Source: Hydrogenobaculum sp. Y04AAS1
Lineage (GTDB): Bacteria > Aquificota > Aquificia > Aquificales > Aquificaceae
DNA length: 64,000 nt
Direction: 5' to 3'
NCBI RefSeq assembly: GCF_000020785.1
Contig: NC_011126.1
Span: forward strand, 1,364,001 to 1,428,000
The position numbers were made by a program, and so were the translations under genes. Shown here piece by piece: positions 53,123 through 62,640 of the stretch. How positions within the stretch are numbered: the stretch's first letter is position 1; every line of letters starts with the position of its first letter. The notes below the pieces were generated by a model that was not told where the DNA came from, made no database searches, and worked only from the letters and a program-made list of their open reading frames with translations.

Positions 53123-55390
53123 ATGAAAGCACTGGCGTATGGTTATCCAAAATTAGGTGAGAAAAGAGAGTTTAAAAATGCCCTTGAAAGCTTTTGGAAA
53201 AAAGCTATAACAGAAGAACAGTTTTATGAACAAATGAGAAACATCGAAGCCCAAAGAATAAGAGCTTATTCAGAGAGCGTTGATGAAATCCCTGTGGGAG
53301 AGCTTTCTTTTTACGATTTTATGTTAGATACCGCTGTTATGGTGGGTATGATACCATCTCGCTTTGGTGAGTACAAAGGGCTTGAAACCTATTTTGAAAT
53401 GGCTCGTGGCAAATCTGCCATGGAGATGACAAAGTATTTCAACACAAACTATCATTATATAGTCCCGGAGTTAGAATCAAACAATTTTAAGCTTTTAGAA
53501 AATAAACCCAAAAGATGCTATTTAAACGCCAAAGACAAAGTCCAAAACCCAAAACCATACCTCATAGCCCCCTTTACATTTTTAAAACTATCAAAAACCT
53601 ATAAAAAAACCACAAAAGATGGTTTTAGTGTTTTGGAAACCTCAAAAATAGAAAATGAGAAAACCCTTTATTACTTTTTAGAACCTCTTTTGGAAGTGTA
53701 TAAAGATATTCTTAAAAACCTAAAAACAGAAGGTGTAAACATAGTTTCTTTACAAGACCCAGGCCTCGTGTTTGATTTAAAAGACTATGAATTAAACGCT
53801 GTCAAAAAAATATACGAAGAGTTAAGTCAAGTATCAGATATAGAGCTAATCACGTATTACGACAGTGTTAGTGCTTATAAAGATATTATAGATTTACCTG
53901 TAAAACGTATAGGGCTTGATCTTTGCTCAAACGCTGAAAACCTTGAAAACCTTAGAAAATACGGTTTTCCAAAGGACAAAGAGCTTATAGCTGGTATTAT
54001 AAACGGCCGTCAAGTATGGAGAGCAAACCTAAGAGATAAGTTAAAGCTAATAGATGAGCTTTCAAAAATAGCACCAAATTTATCTATTTCAAACTCTTCT
54101 CCTCTTTTTCATCTTCCAGTAAATGTTGAGCTTGAAACAAAGATGGACAAAGACCTAAAAGATAGACTTAGCTTTGCCAAGCAAAAGCTTGAAGAACTAA
54201 AAACCCTCAAAAACGCCTTCTTAGGGGACAAAGAAAGTCTAAAAGAAGTAGAGGCTTCAGCCAAACTTTTTGAAGGAAGCTTTGGTAAAAATCAAGTTGT
54301 GATAGATCGTATAAAAGCTCTAAAAGATAGTGATTTTCAAAGAGAACTTCCTTACAAAGAGCGTATAAAACTCCAGCAAAGCATACTAAACTTGCCTATT
54401 TTCCCCACCACCACCATAGGGTCTTTCCCTCAAACCGAAGAGGTGCGTAAAACCAGAAGCGCTTTTAGATCTGGCAAAATTTCAAAGCAAGAGTATGAGG
54501 CTTTTATTAAAAGCCAGATAGACAACGTCATAGCCTTCCAAGAGGAAATAGGGCTTGATGTACTTGTGCATGGGGAGTTTGAGCGTACAGATATGGTGGA
54601 GTTTTTTGCCGAAAAGCTAAAAGGTGTTGCCACCACAGAGCACGGCTGGATCATCTCTTACGGTTCAAGAGGCTATAGACCACCAATTATATACGGCGAT
54701 GTTTACAGAGATGAGCCGATGACCCTAAATGAAATACTCTATGCTCAGTCAAAAACCCAAAAACCTGTAAAAGGCATGCTAACAGGCCCTGTTACTATAC
54801 TAAATTGGAGCTTTTATAGAGAGGATATACCAAAAAAAGAGGTGGCTTATCAGATAGCCTTAGCTATATTAGACGAGGTAAAAGATTTAGAAAAAAGCGG
54901 TATAAAGATAATCCAAATAGACGAACCGGCTTTTAGAGAAGGTACACCCATAAAGAAAAAAGACTGGGAAGATTATTTTGATTGGGCTATAAAATCTTTT
55001 AGACTGAGCTCAAAAGCAAACCCAAAAACCCAAATACACACTCATATGTGCTACTCAGAGTTTAACGATATCATAGACAAAATATACGATATGGATTTTG
55101 ATGTGATATCCATAGAGGCTTCAAGAAGTAAAGGTGAGATTTTAGAGGCTTTTGAGAGATTTGGAAAGTGGGATAGGCAAATAGGTATAGGTGTGTACGA
55201 TATTCACTCGCCGACTATTCCAAGCGTAGAAGAGATGGAAATTGTGATGAAAAGAGCTATGAAGGTTTTAGATAAATCCCTTTTATGGGTAAACCCTGAT
55301 TGCGGTCTTAAAACCAGAAGATGGGAAGAGGTAAAACCAGCCTTAAAAAATATGATGGAAATGGCTTTAAAGCTAAGAAAAGAGGCCTAG
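53123..55390 (+). CDS. metE: Cobalamin-independent methionine synthase
   Basis: 755 residues, full length with N- and C-terminal barrels. The C-terminal zinc site includes HTHMCYSEF and [13 protein letters not shown]. The folate-binding [16 protein letters not shown] region is at about 430. It moves the methyl group of methyltetrahydrofolate to homocysteine. The leader is too short for a known methionine riboswitch, and none was seen. hemH follows 10 bp later. The mtn genes at 61975-63796 recycle methionine. Confidence 0.96.
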   Translation: MKALAYGYPKLGEKREFKNALESFWKKAITEEQFYEQMRNIEAQRIRAYSESVDEIPVGELSFYDFMLDTAVMVGMIPSRFGEYKGLETYFEMARGKSAMEMTKYFNTNYHYIVPELESNNFKLLENKPKRCYLNAKDKVQNPKPYLIAPFTFLKLSKTYKKTTKDGFSVLETSKIENEKTLYYFLEPLLEVYKDILKNLKTEGVNIVSLQDPGLVFDLKDYELNAVKKIYEELSQVSDIELITYYDSVSAYKDIIDLPVKRIGLDLCSNAENLENLRKYGFPKDKELIAGIINGRQVWRANLRDKLKLIDELSKIAPNLSISNSSPLFHLPVNVELETKMDKDLKDRLSFAKQKLEELKTLKNAFLGDKESLKEVEASAKLFEGSFGKNQVVIDRIKALKDSDFQRELPYKERIKLQQSILNLPIFPTTTIGSFPQTEEVRKTRSAFRSGKISKQEYEAFIKSQIDNVIAFQEEIGLDVLVHGEFERTDMVEFFAEKLKGVATTEHGWIISYGSRGYRPPIIYGDVYRDEPMTLNEILYAQSKTQKPVKGMLTGPVTILNWSFYREDIPKKEVAYQIALAILDEVKDLEKSGIKIIQIDEPAFREGTPIKKKDWEDYFDWAIKSFRLSSKANPKTQIHTHMCYSEFNDIIDKIYDMDFDVISIEASRSKGEILEAFERFGKWDRQIGIGVYDIHSPTIPSVEEMEIVMKRAMKVLDKSLLWVNPDCGLKTRRWEEVKPALKNMMEMALKLRKEA

Positions 55391-55400
55391 ATTTTATCTG

Positions 55401-56339
55401 ATGTCAAAAACTGCGGTAGTGCTTTTAAATATGGGCGGACCAGATTCCATGTCCGCCATTCGCCCTTTTTTGTACAATTTATTTTCCGATCACGATATAG
55501 TACAAATCCCAAGATCCATTCAAAAACCAGTGGCTTTTTTAATATCTACATTTAGAGCCAAAAAAACAGAGTATTATTATAAAATTATGGGCGGTAAATC
55601 CCCTCAGAAAGAGCAAACCATACTCCAAAAAAACGCCCTTCAACAAGCTTTAGGTCAAGATTATATCGTTGAAATAGCGATGAGATATTGGCATCCTTTT
55701 ACCGCTGAGGCTATATCAAACTTAGAAAAGGTAAAACCTTCAAAGATAGTGCTTTTACCCCTTTATCCACATTATAGTTCTACCACCACAGGCTCTTCTT
55801 TTAAAGAGTTTTATAGGCTTTTTAAAAAATCAAGTTTAAAAGATACACCTGTAAAAGAGATAAGAGATTATCACGATCATCCGCTTTTTATAAAAGCCTG
55901 GACAGAAAATATTAAAAACAGCGGTATAGACGATGAATATTTTATACTCTTTTCAGCCCATAGCCTGCCTCAAAAGATAATAGACAAAAAAGATCCTTAC
56001 AAAGATCAGATAGAAAAATCTGTTGAGCTTATTATGAAAAACTTTAAAAACAAATATATGATCTCTTATCAAAGCAAAGTAGGACCAGTGAAGTGGTTAG
56101 AGCCCCCCACCGATAAAACCATAGAAAATTTGGCAAAGCAAGGTATAAAAAAACTTTGCCTTGTGCCTATAAGCTTTGTATCAGAGCATTCAGAAACCCT
56201 TTACGAGATGGACTACCTTTATAAAAACATGGCTAAAGAACTTGGTATAGAACACTTTAAAAGAGTACCTACCTTGCAGACAAACCCCACTTATATTGAG
56301 CTTTTAAAAGAACTATCCACCAAAGCCTTTGCCACATAA
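55401..56339 (+). CDS. hemH: Ferrochelatase
   Basis: 312 residues. It inserts Fe(II) into porphyrin as the last step of protohaem synthesis. Typical pieces are VVLLNMGGPDS, IAMRYWHPF, LPLYPHYSSTTTGSSF and LFSAHSLPQKIID (metal-site His), with FVSEHSETLYEMD near the end. Haem is needed by the cytochromes c matured by ResB. Its 3' end overlaps the convergent pap2 gene by 49 bp. Confidence 0.95.
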   Translation: MSKTAVVLLNMGGPDSMSAIRPFLYNLFSDHDIVQIPRSIQKPVAFLISTFRAKKTEYYYKIMGGKSPQKEQTILQKNALQQALGQDYIVEIAMRYWHPFTAEAISNLEKVKPSKIVLLPLYPHYSSTTTGSSFKEFYRLFKKSSLKDTPVKEIRDYHDHPLFIKAWTENIKNSGIDDEYFILFSAHSLPQKIIDKKDPYKDQIEKSVELIMKNFKNKYMISYQSKVGPVKWLEPPTDKTIENLAKQGIKKLCLVPISFVSEHSETLYEMDYLYKNMAKELGIEHFKRVPTLQTNPTYIELLKELSTKAFAT

Positions 56340-56815
56340 AAACTAAATACTCCTATCAAAGCACCCGTGATGGTATCAAGAGGAAAATGAACCCCTACGT
56401 AAGATCTTTCATACATTATTAAAAAAGCGTAAGAAAAGAAAAATGCTTTCACAAGAGGTTTTTCGTTGTAAGAACCCACCATGGCTATCACAAAAGCCAT
56501 CGCAGTGTCCCCAGAGGGAAAAGATCCCCAATAGAGTTTATAAAGAAGATGAACATGTTTTAAAACACTTGCTGGTCTTGGCTGATCAAAAATATTTTTT
56601 AAGGCCGTCACAAGGATTGTCTCTATGATAAGTGTCACAAGATAAACTTTTAACTTGTATCTTCTAAATGTATATATGTAAGCTAAAAAAGGTAAAAGCA
56701 CCCAACCAGAACCAAGAGATGTGTATGTATAAAAAAATCTATCAAAAAATTTATCGTGATGATGGTTTATTAGATTAAAAAGTTCTATATTTTCTTTGAA
56801 AAGCTCAAAAACCAT
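56291..56815 (-). CDS. PAP2-family membrane phosphatase
   Basis: 174 residues with five or six membrane helices. The three phosphatase motifs are KNIFDQPRP (K73, R80), PSGD (100-103, lacking the usual His after SG) and RSYVGVHFPLD (R137, H143, D147). It should dephosphorylate a lipid such as undecaprenyl pyrophosphate or phosphatidyl-glycerophosphate. PSGD in place of PSGH is a change at the motif 2 His, so activity is not certain. Follows fmt in the same direction with 2 bp between. Confidence 0.88.
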   Translation of the reverse strand: MVFELFKENIELFNLINHHHDKFFDRFFYTYTSLGSGWVLLPFLAYIYTFRRYKLKVYLVTLIIETILVTALKNIFDQPRPASVLKHVHLLYKLYWGSFPSGDTAMAFVIAMVGSYNEKPLVKAFFFSYAFLIMYERSYVGVHFPLDTITGALIGVFSFYVAKALVDSSFKSSI

Positions 56816-56817
56816 TT

Positions 56818-57726
56818 TTAATAAAACTTTTTAACTTGATTTAGATAACCCATTGCAAACTCTTTTCCGCTTACTCTTTTTCCTTTTAAAGACATAATCT
56901 CTAAAATCTCCAAAGGTAAATCTCCAGTACCTACAAAAAGAGATTTCCCATCGTAAAAAAGTTCACCGGGTTTTAGGTTTAGATCTTTTTCTACAATGTT
57001 TGTTTTTAGGATTTTGATATTGCGATCGCCTGAAACGCCGTAGGCGTTTGGATATACACCTCTTATTTTGTTGTGTATACTAAAAGCACTTGTTTTAAAA
57101 CATATCCTTAACTCCTCTTTTAAAATAGGCATAGCGTATGTGGCTTCTTGATGGTTTTGAGGAATGGGTTTTATGCTGCCACTTACCCAGCTTAAAATAG
57201 TATCTTTTAAAAGCTTTGCACCTTTTATAGATAGTTTGTTAGAAAGTTTCTCGTAGTTATCCTCTTGTTCTATAGGTATAGATTCTACAGATAAAATATC
57301 TCCTTCATCCATCTTAGAAGACATCAGAATGACTGTATTTCCCGTTTCTTTTTCTCCTTGCATCAAAGCCCGTTGGATGGGGGCTGCACCTCTATACTTT
57401 GGAAGCACTGACCCGTGAAGGTTTAGCGATTTAAACGTTGGTATTTCAAGCATTGATTTTGGTATTATCTGCCCGTAAGCCACCACTATCATGATATCTG
57501 GTTTTATATTTAAAAGCTCTTCTTTTAAAAAAGAGATTTTTTCTGGCTGAGAGATGTTTAGATTTAGCTCTAGGGCTTTTTGCTTTACAGGAGGAGGCGT
57601 GAGTTTTTGACCTCTTCCGGCTGGTTTATCTGGTTGGGTGATTACAAGGGCTATTTCAAACTCACTGGCTAAAAGCTCCAAAGAGGGCACCGCAAAAGAA
57701 GAGGTACCGCAAAATACTATCCTCAT
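56818..57726 (-). CDS. fmt: Methionyl-tRNA formyltransferase
   Basis: 302 residues from ATG 57726 ([16 protein letters not shown]); an in-frame start at 57738 lies inside ubiX and is less likely. The formyl-transfer core has LNLHGSVLPKYRGAAPIQ with catalytic His, and the C-terminal OB-like domain follows from about 205. It makes fMet-tRNA for initiation, notable given the many predicted leaderless mRNAs. The start codon overlaps ubiX by 4 bp. Confidence 0.96.
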   Translation of the reverse strand: MRIVFCGTSSFAVPSLELLASEFEIALVITQPDKPAGRGQKLTPPPVKQKALELNLNISQPEKISFLKEELLNIKPDIMIVVAYGQIIPKSMLEIPTFKSLNLHGSVLPKYRGAAPIQRALMQGEKETGNTVILMSSKMDEGDILSVESIPIEQEDNYEKLSNKLSIKGAKLLKDTILSWVSGSIKPIPQNHQEATYAMPILKEELRICFKTSAFSIHNKIRGVYPNAYGVSGDRNIKILKTNIVEKDLNLKPGELFYDGKSLFVGTGDLPLEILEIMSLKGKRVSGKEFAMGYLNQVKKFY

Positions 57727-58286
57727 GAGGATTTCCACCTTTTGTAGATGTTGTGATCTATTCTTAGGGTATCTAAAACTTTTCCTACTACAAAGTCTAT
57801 ACTTTCTTCTAAGGTTTTTGGCTTATGATAAAAACCAGGGCTTGCGCTCATTATGATGGCACCGGCGTTTGTTAGTTTTAGCATGTTCTCAAGGTGTATA
57901 CTGTTGTAAGGCATCTCTCTTACAAGCATAACAAGAGGTACTCTCTCTTTTAGGGCTGTATCGCATACTCTGTGAATGAGATTTTGGGCAACACCGCTTG
58001 CCACAGCTCCCAAAGTCCCCATAGAACAAGGCACCACCAAAACCCCTTTAAACTTGCATAAAAAAGACCCGCTTGATATAGGAGCTGCAAAATCTGTATA
58101 ATCGTAAACATGGGCTTCTTTTTTAAAAAACTCCTCACCAACTCCTGTTTCATAACCCATTACGTACTTGGCGGTTTTTGACATCACCACATGTAGATCG
58201 TAGTGCTCTTTTAGCACTTCAAAAGTCCTAACAGCGTAAATGCTTCCACTGGCACCGGTGATAAGAAGGGCAATGGATTCTTTCAT
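57723..58286 (-). CDS. ubiX: Flavin prenyltransferase UbiX
   Basis: 187 residues. The FMN site is [11 protein letters not shown] (10-20), and the later [13 protein letters not shown] and [14 protein letters not shown] are standard. It makes the prenylated FMN cofactor used by UbiD-type decarboxylases in quinone synthesis. No ubiD is in the window. Overlaps cmk by 4 bp. Confidence 0.95.
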
Positions 58287-58912
58287 AAAACCTTTTTAAT
58301 ATACTCCATGCAAAGATTTATTACCTCTTCTTTTGTCATACAAGTGGTATCTATTTGTATGGCATCTTCTGCTTTTCTAAAAGGATAATCTTTTCTGTTT
58401 TTATCGGTTTCATCTCGTTTTAGGATTTTATTTAAAATATCCTCATAAGACCCACCTTCTTCCAAATACCTTCTCAATGCTCTTTCTTTTGGATCTGCAT
58501 CTATAAAAAACTTTATCGTGGCATCTTTAAATATGTGAGTACCAACATCCCTTCCTTCTACAACGGCGTTATCTTTTACCAAAGATCTTTGAAACACGAT
58601 TATCTTTTCCCTTAAACTTGGTTCTTTTGCCACCTCTGACGCCAAAGCCCCTACATATTCTTTTGTAAGTTCTTTTGTTATATCATCATGATCAAAAATT
58701 ACTTTTGTTTGTCCTATTAAAAGCTCAAAAACAAGTCTATTTTTTTCTACAGCATCAAAAAAATCTATATTTTTTGATTTTAAAAAACCAATGGCTCTAT
58801 AAACAAGACCTGTATTGAAATAAATATATCCCAAAATCTTAGAAAGCTCCCGCGATACGCTTGATTTACCACTGGAAGCTGGTCCATCTATAGCTATAAT
58901 TTTATAGTTCAC
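58283..58912 (-). CDS. cmk: Cytidylate kinase
   Basis: 209 residues from a GTG start. The P-loop [14 protein letters not shown] is near the N-terminus, and the CMP-binding [12 protein letters not shown] and the lid RDETDKNR are present. It phosphorylates CMP and dCMP. The -10 box ends 6 nt before GTG. Confidence 0.95.
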
Positions 58913-58918
58913 CTAAAT

Positions 58919-58924
58919 ATTATA
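58919..58924 (-). promoter_or_regulatory. -10 TATAAT, 6 nt before the cmk GTG
   Basis: Perfect TATAAT on the minus strand, then ATTTAG and GTG. A leaderless GTG start. Confidence 0.6.
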
Positions 58925-58947
58925 CATTAAAGCTTATGTTTAATAAA

Positions 58948-58967
58948 AAGGCCCTAAGCCGGGCCTT
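58948..58967 (-). terminator. Intrinsic terminator after the 73-residue protein gene
   Basis: Stem AAGGCCC/GGGCCTT of 7 bp with a 6-nt loop. On the minus strand it ends in a T5 run. It lies 7 bp beyond the stop codon at 58974. Confidence 0.85.
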
Positions 58968-58973
58968 GCATGT

Positions 58974-59195
58974 TTATTTTAACTCGCCTTCCCAGTATTC
59001 GATGGCACCAGATATGTTTTCAGAATTTTGTTTTAGGTTATCATACATTGCCTTCATAAAACGCTCACAGCCTTCCACTGGAGCATGCTTTGCCACAGCT
59101 TCAATTTCTTTTAGAAGCTCATCGTTTTTGGCTTTTAAAATCTTCAAACCTTCTATATAAGCTTTGACCTTTTGTCTGTCAAACTCTTGATCCAT
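58974..59195 (-). CDS. Small helical protein, unknown
   Basis: 73 residues, highly charged and probably all helical: a first helix at about 8-35 and a second at 42-72, separated by HAPVEGCERF. No signal peptide. Preceded by AAGGAGAAG as a ribosome binding site and followed by a strong terminator. It lies 10 bp after the CDGSH gene, so the two form a two-gene operon. No family recognised. Confidence 0.7.
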   Translation of the reverse strand: MDQEFDRQKVKAYIEGLKILKAKNDELLKEIEAVAKHAPVEGCERFMKAMYDNLKQNSENISGAIEYWEGELK

Positions 59196-59205
59196 AGACT
59201 TCTCC

Positions 59206-59394
59206 TTATGTTAACTCTATCCTTTCGTTTTCACTATATATATAAAGCTTTCCTTCAGCTTCGTCTTGGGTCTTTTTGTGAGATCCATCGCAAAATGGGA
59301 AACCCTTTGACAGCCCACACGTGCAAACCCATTTTTCTTCTTGGGCTTTTACCTGTACAGGTCCTTTGCCGCTTAACTTGACAAGTCTTGCCAT
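59206..59394 (-). CDS. CDGSH iron-sulfur protein
   Basis: 62 residues. One CDGSH motif with ligands C24, C26, C35 and H39 (CTCGLSKGFPFCDGSH) binds a redox-active, pH-labile [2Fe-2S] cluster. The first 20 residues are basic. Bacterial single-motif proteins are soluble and of uncertain role. Ribosome binding site AGGAGG. Confidence 0.93.
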   Translation of the reverse strand: MARLVKLSGKGPVQVKAQEEKWVCTCGLSKGFPFCDGSHKKTQDEAEGKLYIYSENERIELT

Positions 59395-59509
59395 AGGTTA
59401 AACCTCCTTTGGTTTTTTGATAGTTTTATATTAAAGTGTATAGTTTATCTTGTCAAGTAGGCACTTTATAGTGAGTAAGTATATAAAGGTATACTTAAAA
59501 ATAAAAGCT

Positions 59510-60712
59510 TTATACAAAAACAGTTTCCGGTATGCCAAAGCCGTTGAAATTGGCAGCGTAAACTGTAGTGTAAGCACCCGTTGCCATTATATACACTCTA
59601 TCGCCTATGTCCACCTCTGGAAGATATGTGAAATTTGATATTATATCCATGCTGTCGCAACTAACCCCAGCTATGGTGTATGGTTTTATCTCGCCTTTTT
59701 GCTCAGCATACATAGGATAGCTTATGCCCCCTAAAACTTCAGCAAGCCCGTTAAATACCCCAGTATCTAAGTAAATCCAGTAAGATTCTTCACCGTTTAT
59801 ATATTTTGTGGTTTTGCCTATCACAGAGCTAACCAACACTCCAGCATCTCCTACAAGTCCTCTTCCTGGTTCTATTTGTACTTCCATAGGCTTTATAAGG
59901 AAATACTTTTGCAAAAGCGCCTCTATGTAAGAACCAATATCTCTTATACTAAGGGATTCGTATTGATAGTTTACGGGGATACCACCCCCTAAATTTAGCA
60001 TTGTAAGTTTTATATCTTTGTATATGGCTTTTTCCCAAAGCTCCCAAGCTTTTTTTATACCTATAAACCAATTTCTTAGGTTGTTGCACTGGGAACCTAC
60101 ATGAAATGTTATACCATAAGGTACAAATCCTTGGTATTTTGCATACTCAAGAATATCTAAAGCGGTATCTACATCAACGCCAAATTTGTTGGTAAGAGGC
60201 CAATCGCTTCCTTCGTTTGGTACTATTAGCCTTATGTATACTCTTGATCTTGGAGCTATCTTTTTTAACTTATCTATTTCTTTGTATGAATCTATGCTAA
60301 AAGCTTTAATACCAGATTTATAAGCGTAATCTATAAAATCTAATGGTTTTACCGGGTTGCTAGATATAATTCTTGAACCATCTACTCCAAGTCTTAAGAC
60401 TTTTTCCAGTTCCCAGGAAGAAGCCACTTCATAACCACTGCCAAGGTCATTTAGCAAAGCCAATATTTCTTGATGATCGTTTGCTTTTACCGCATAATAT
60501 ATCTTTGCTTCTTTTAAAGCCTCTTGTAGTTCTATAAACCTCTCTTTTATTCTGTCTAAGTTTATGACTAGAGTCGGGGTTTTTACGTTTTTAAGAACAT
60601 CCAATATAAAGGGTTTTCTTAATACTATGCTATCAAAATACTGCTTCGCAAACTTATACTGCAAAGGATATACATCCGGCACCTCTTCAGCTTCCAAAAC
60701 TTTTTCTGGCAT
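59510..60712 (-). CDS. PLP-dependent ornithine/lysine decarboxylase-like enzyme
   Basis: 400 residues, fold type III (alanine-racemase-like barrel plus beta domain). The PLP lysine is K76 (YYAVKAN), the phosphate site includes the Gly-rich LNLGGGIPV, IEPGRG lies near 280, and the active-site Cys in GVSCDSMD (C352) matches ornithine/arginine-type decarboxylases rather than diaminopimelate decarboxylase. It would make putrescine or a related polyamine precursor. The first about 25 residues precede the usual domain start. Confidence 0.88.
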   Translation of the reverse strand: MPEKVLEAEEVPDVYPLQYKFAKQYFDSIVLRKPFILDVLKNVKTPTLVINLDRIKERFIELQEALKEAKIYYAVKANDHQEILALLNDLGSGYEVASSWELEKVLRLGVDGSRIISSNPVKPLDFIDYAYKSGIKAFSIDSYKEIDKLKKIAPRSRVYIRLIVPNEGSDWPLTNKFGVDVDTALDILEYAKYQGFVPYGITFHVGSQCNNLRNWFIGIKKAWELWEKAIYKDIKLTMLNLGGGIPVNYQYESLSIRDIGSYIEALLQKYFLIKPMEVQIEPGRGLVGDAGVLVSSVIGKTTKYINGEESYWIYLDTGVFNGLAEVLGGISYPMYAEQKGEIKPYTIAGVSCDSMDIISNFTYLPEVDIGDRVYIMATGAYTTVYAANFNGFGIPETVFV

Positions 60713-60718
60713 AAGATT

Positions 60719-60724
60719 AGTATA
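60719..60724 (-). promoter_or_regulatory. -10-like TATACT, 6 nt before the decarboxylase gene
   Basis: TATACT, 6 nt (AATCTT), ATG; no ribosome binding site. Confidence 0.5.
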
Positions 60725-60742
60725 ATACCTTTTTATTAAATT

Positions 60743-61936
60743 TCAATTATTTTTTGCTAAGTCTATATATAGATAAGGAGTATCGTATTTAGCTTTGATT
60801 GGTTCGTAATCTCTTAGTTTTCTTGGAAGCATTACGTGGGATTTGAAGTTGCCGGCCCTTACTATGATCTCATCCTCTCCTTTTACCACAGATATAGCGT
60901 CTTTTCTTATATAGGGGGCTCTTAATCTCAACATATAGTTGCCGTTTGATTGTAAAAACTCAAAAGGCTTATCTTTAAAGAGTATATCTGCAGGATTTTT
61001 ATCTTTGTATATTAAATCAGATAATATTTCTAGCTTTTGTAAACCGCATACTTCTTCTTGCATAGTGGGTACATCAAATATAGGAGTAGGTGTAAACAAA
61101 GATTTTATCTCTTCAAGATAACTTTGCTGAGATTTTACCCATTCTTTGAAAAACTCACAATCCGCCACTTTGTCTTTTGGAAGGACTTTGTTTACTATCA
61201 CAGCATCGACGTTTACACCAAACAGATTAAAATACATATAAGCCCTTTGACTTTCTTTTACCACCATCTTTTCTGGATTTGCTACTATCCTAACTGAGGT
61301 GGTATCTGGGTCTATAAGTATTTCATCCACACCTTTTAGCTTTTCATAAAAGTTTTCTAAAGCTTGAAAATAGTTATCGTCTGGGATTGGGACATCTGTA
61401 AGCCTTTTAGCCACAGGTCTTGCCATTTTAAAAATCATACGTTCTGTTTTAAATATCCTTTTCATATACCATTTCAAAACCGTAGGCATCGAGACAAATC
61501 TCAGAGATTCTCCAGTGGGTGGTAAGTCTAGTATCAATACATCAAACTCTCTGTCTTTGTAATATTTGTTTACATAAAGTAAGCTTGTAACTTCTTCCAT
61601 GCCAGGTAGTATGGCGAGTTCTTCAGATAAAACACCGTCAAGCCCTGTGGTGTTAAAAAGAAGCTCTAAAAATCTATAGACATCTCCCCAATATCTATCT
61701 ATTTCTTCTTGAATATCTATCTCTTGAATATAAAGATTTTCATTTATCTGAATTGGAAGACCTTTAACGGCGTATTTTTGCTCATCTGGTATATCGAAAG
61801 AATCCCCTAAGCTGTGGGCTGGGTCTAAAGAAACCACAATCGTCTTGTAGCCCATCTTGGAAAGCTTATAACCAGTGGCTGCTGATACCGTAGTTTTACC
61901 TACACCGCCTTTTCCAGAAAAAAGTATTATTCGCAT
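60743..61936 (-). CDS. ArsA/Get3-family ATPase
   Basis: 397 residues from ATG 61936. Deviant Walker A GKGGVGKT is at 8-15, and the switch/A-loop block is SLDPAHSLGD. There is one ATPase unit rather than the two of ArsA from plasmids, so it resembles Get3. A C-terminal domain of about 80 residues (from 310) has the HSP20/ArsA-like beta pattern. No arsenic genes are near, so tail-anchored-protein or metal handling are equal options. It lies 30 bp before the decarboxylase start. Confidence 0.85.
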   Translation of the reverse strand: MRIILFSGKGGVGKTTVSAATGYKLSKMGYKTIVVSLDPAHSLGDSFDIPDEQKYAVKGLPIQINENLYIQEIDIQEEIDRYWGDVYRFLELLFNTTGLDGVLSEELAILPGMEEVTSLLYVNKYYKDREFDVLILDLPPTGESLRFVSMPTVLKWYMKRIFKTERMIFKMARPVAKRLTDVPIPDDNYFQALENFYEKLKGVDEILIDPDTTSVRIVANPEKMVVKESQRAYMYFNLFGVNVDAVIVNKVLPKDKVADCEFFKEWVKSQQSYLEEIKSLFTPTPIFDVPTMQEEVCGLQKLEILSDLIYKDKNPADILFKDKPFEFLQSNGNYMLRLRAPYIRKDAISVVKGEDEIIVRAGNFKSHVMLPRKLRDYEPIKAKYDTPYLYIDLAKNN

Positions 61937-61974
61937 ATACAAAATTTAATATATAGACATTAAAAATCAACCTT

Positions 61975-62640
61975 TTAAAGGTTTATCTCAGTAAAATCCC
62001 TTATACAGTCTTTTTCTTCGCAGGGTCTATCCCTTGATACTAAAATAGCGTTCATGCCTGCTTCTTTTGACGCGTTTATTTCTTCTTTAACATCGGATAA
62101 AAATAAAAACATTTGTGGATCTATTTCGGTAGCTGAAGCTATCTTTATATAAGAGTTTTTATCTTTTTTAGAACCCATTGTTGTATCAAAAAATCCGTCA
62201 AAAAAGTTTGTTATATCCCCGTATACTGAATATCCAAAAAATAGTTTTTGGGCTTTTATAGACCCAGAAGAATAAGCAAAAATTTTGTATCCTTTTTCTT
62301 TTAACTCTTTTAGTTTGATATAAGCATCTTCGTATATATGGCCTTTTAGCTCACCACTTTTAAACCCCTCTTCCCATATATGCCCTTGTAGCTCTTTTAA
62401 AAGTGTATCTTTTATATCTTTTTCAATAAAATCTTTGAAAACTAAAACGGCTGTTTGTAAATCTATGTTTTTTTCAAGCTTTTGAGATAAGGATTTTACA
62501 ATATTTTTTACGTGTTCTTCTTCCCAGTGTGTTTGTAAATAGTCTTTTAAGCGTTTTTTTGAGTATCCAAACATCACATCTTTTACGTAGTTTATAGAAG
62601 ATGTGGTGCCCTCAATATCTGTAAGAATAGCTTTTATCAT
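61975..62640 (-). CDS. mtnC: Enolase-phosphatase E1
   Basis: 221 residues of the HAD superfamily. The catalytic motif is LTDIEGTTSS with D8 and E10, as usual for MtnC. SSGSIKAQKLFF is motif II and FLFLSDVKEEI holds the acidic motif. It converts 2,3-diketo-5-methylthiopentyl-1-phosphate to acireductone in methionine salvage. Overlaps mtnD by 4 bp. Confidence 0.94.
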   Translation of the reverse strand: MIKAILTDIEGTTSSINYVKDVMFGYSKKRLKDYLQTHWEEEHVKNIVKSLSQKLEKNIDLQTAVLVFKDFIEKDIKDTLLKELQGHIWEEGFKSGELKGHIYEDAYIKLKELKEKGYKIFAYSSGSIKAQKLFFGYSVYGDITNFFDGFFDTTMGSKKDKNSYIKIASATEIDPQMFLFLSDVKEEINASKEAGMNAILVSRDRPCEEKDCIRDFTEINL

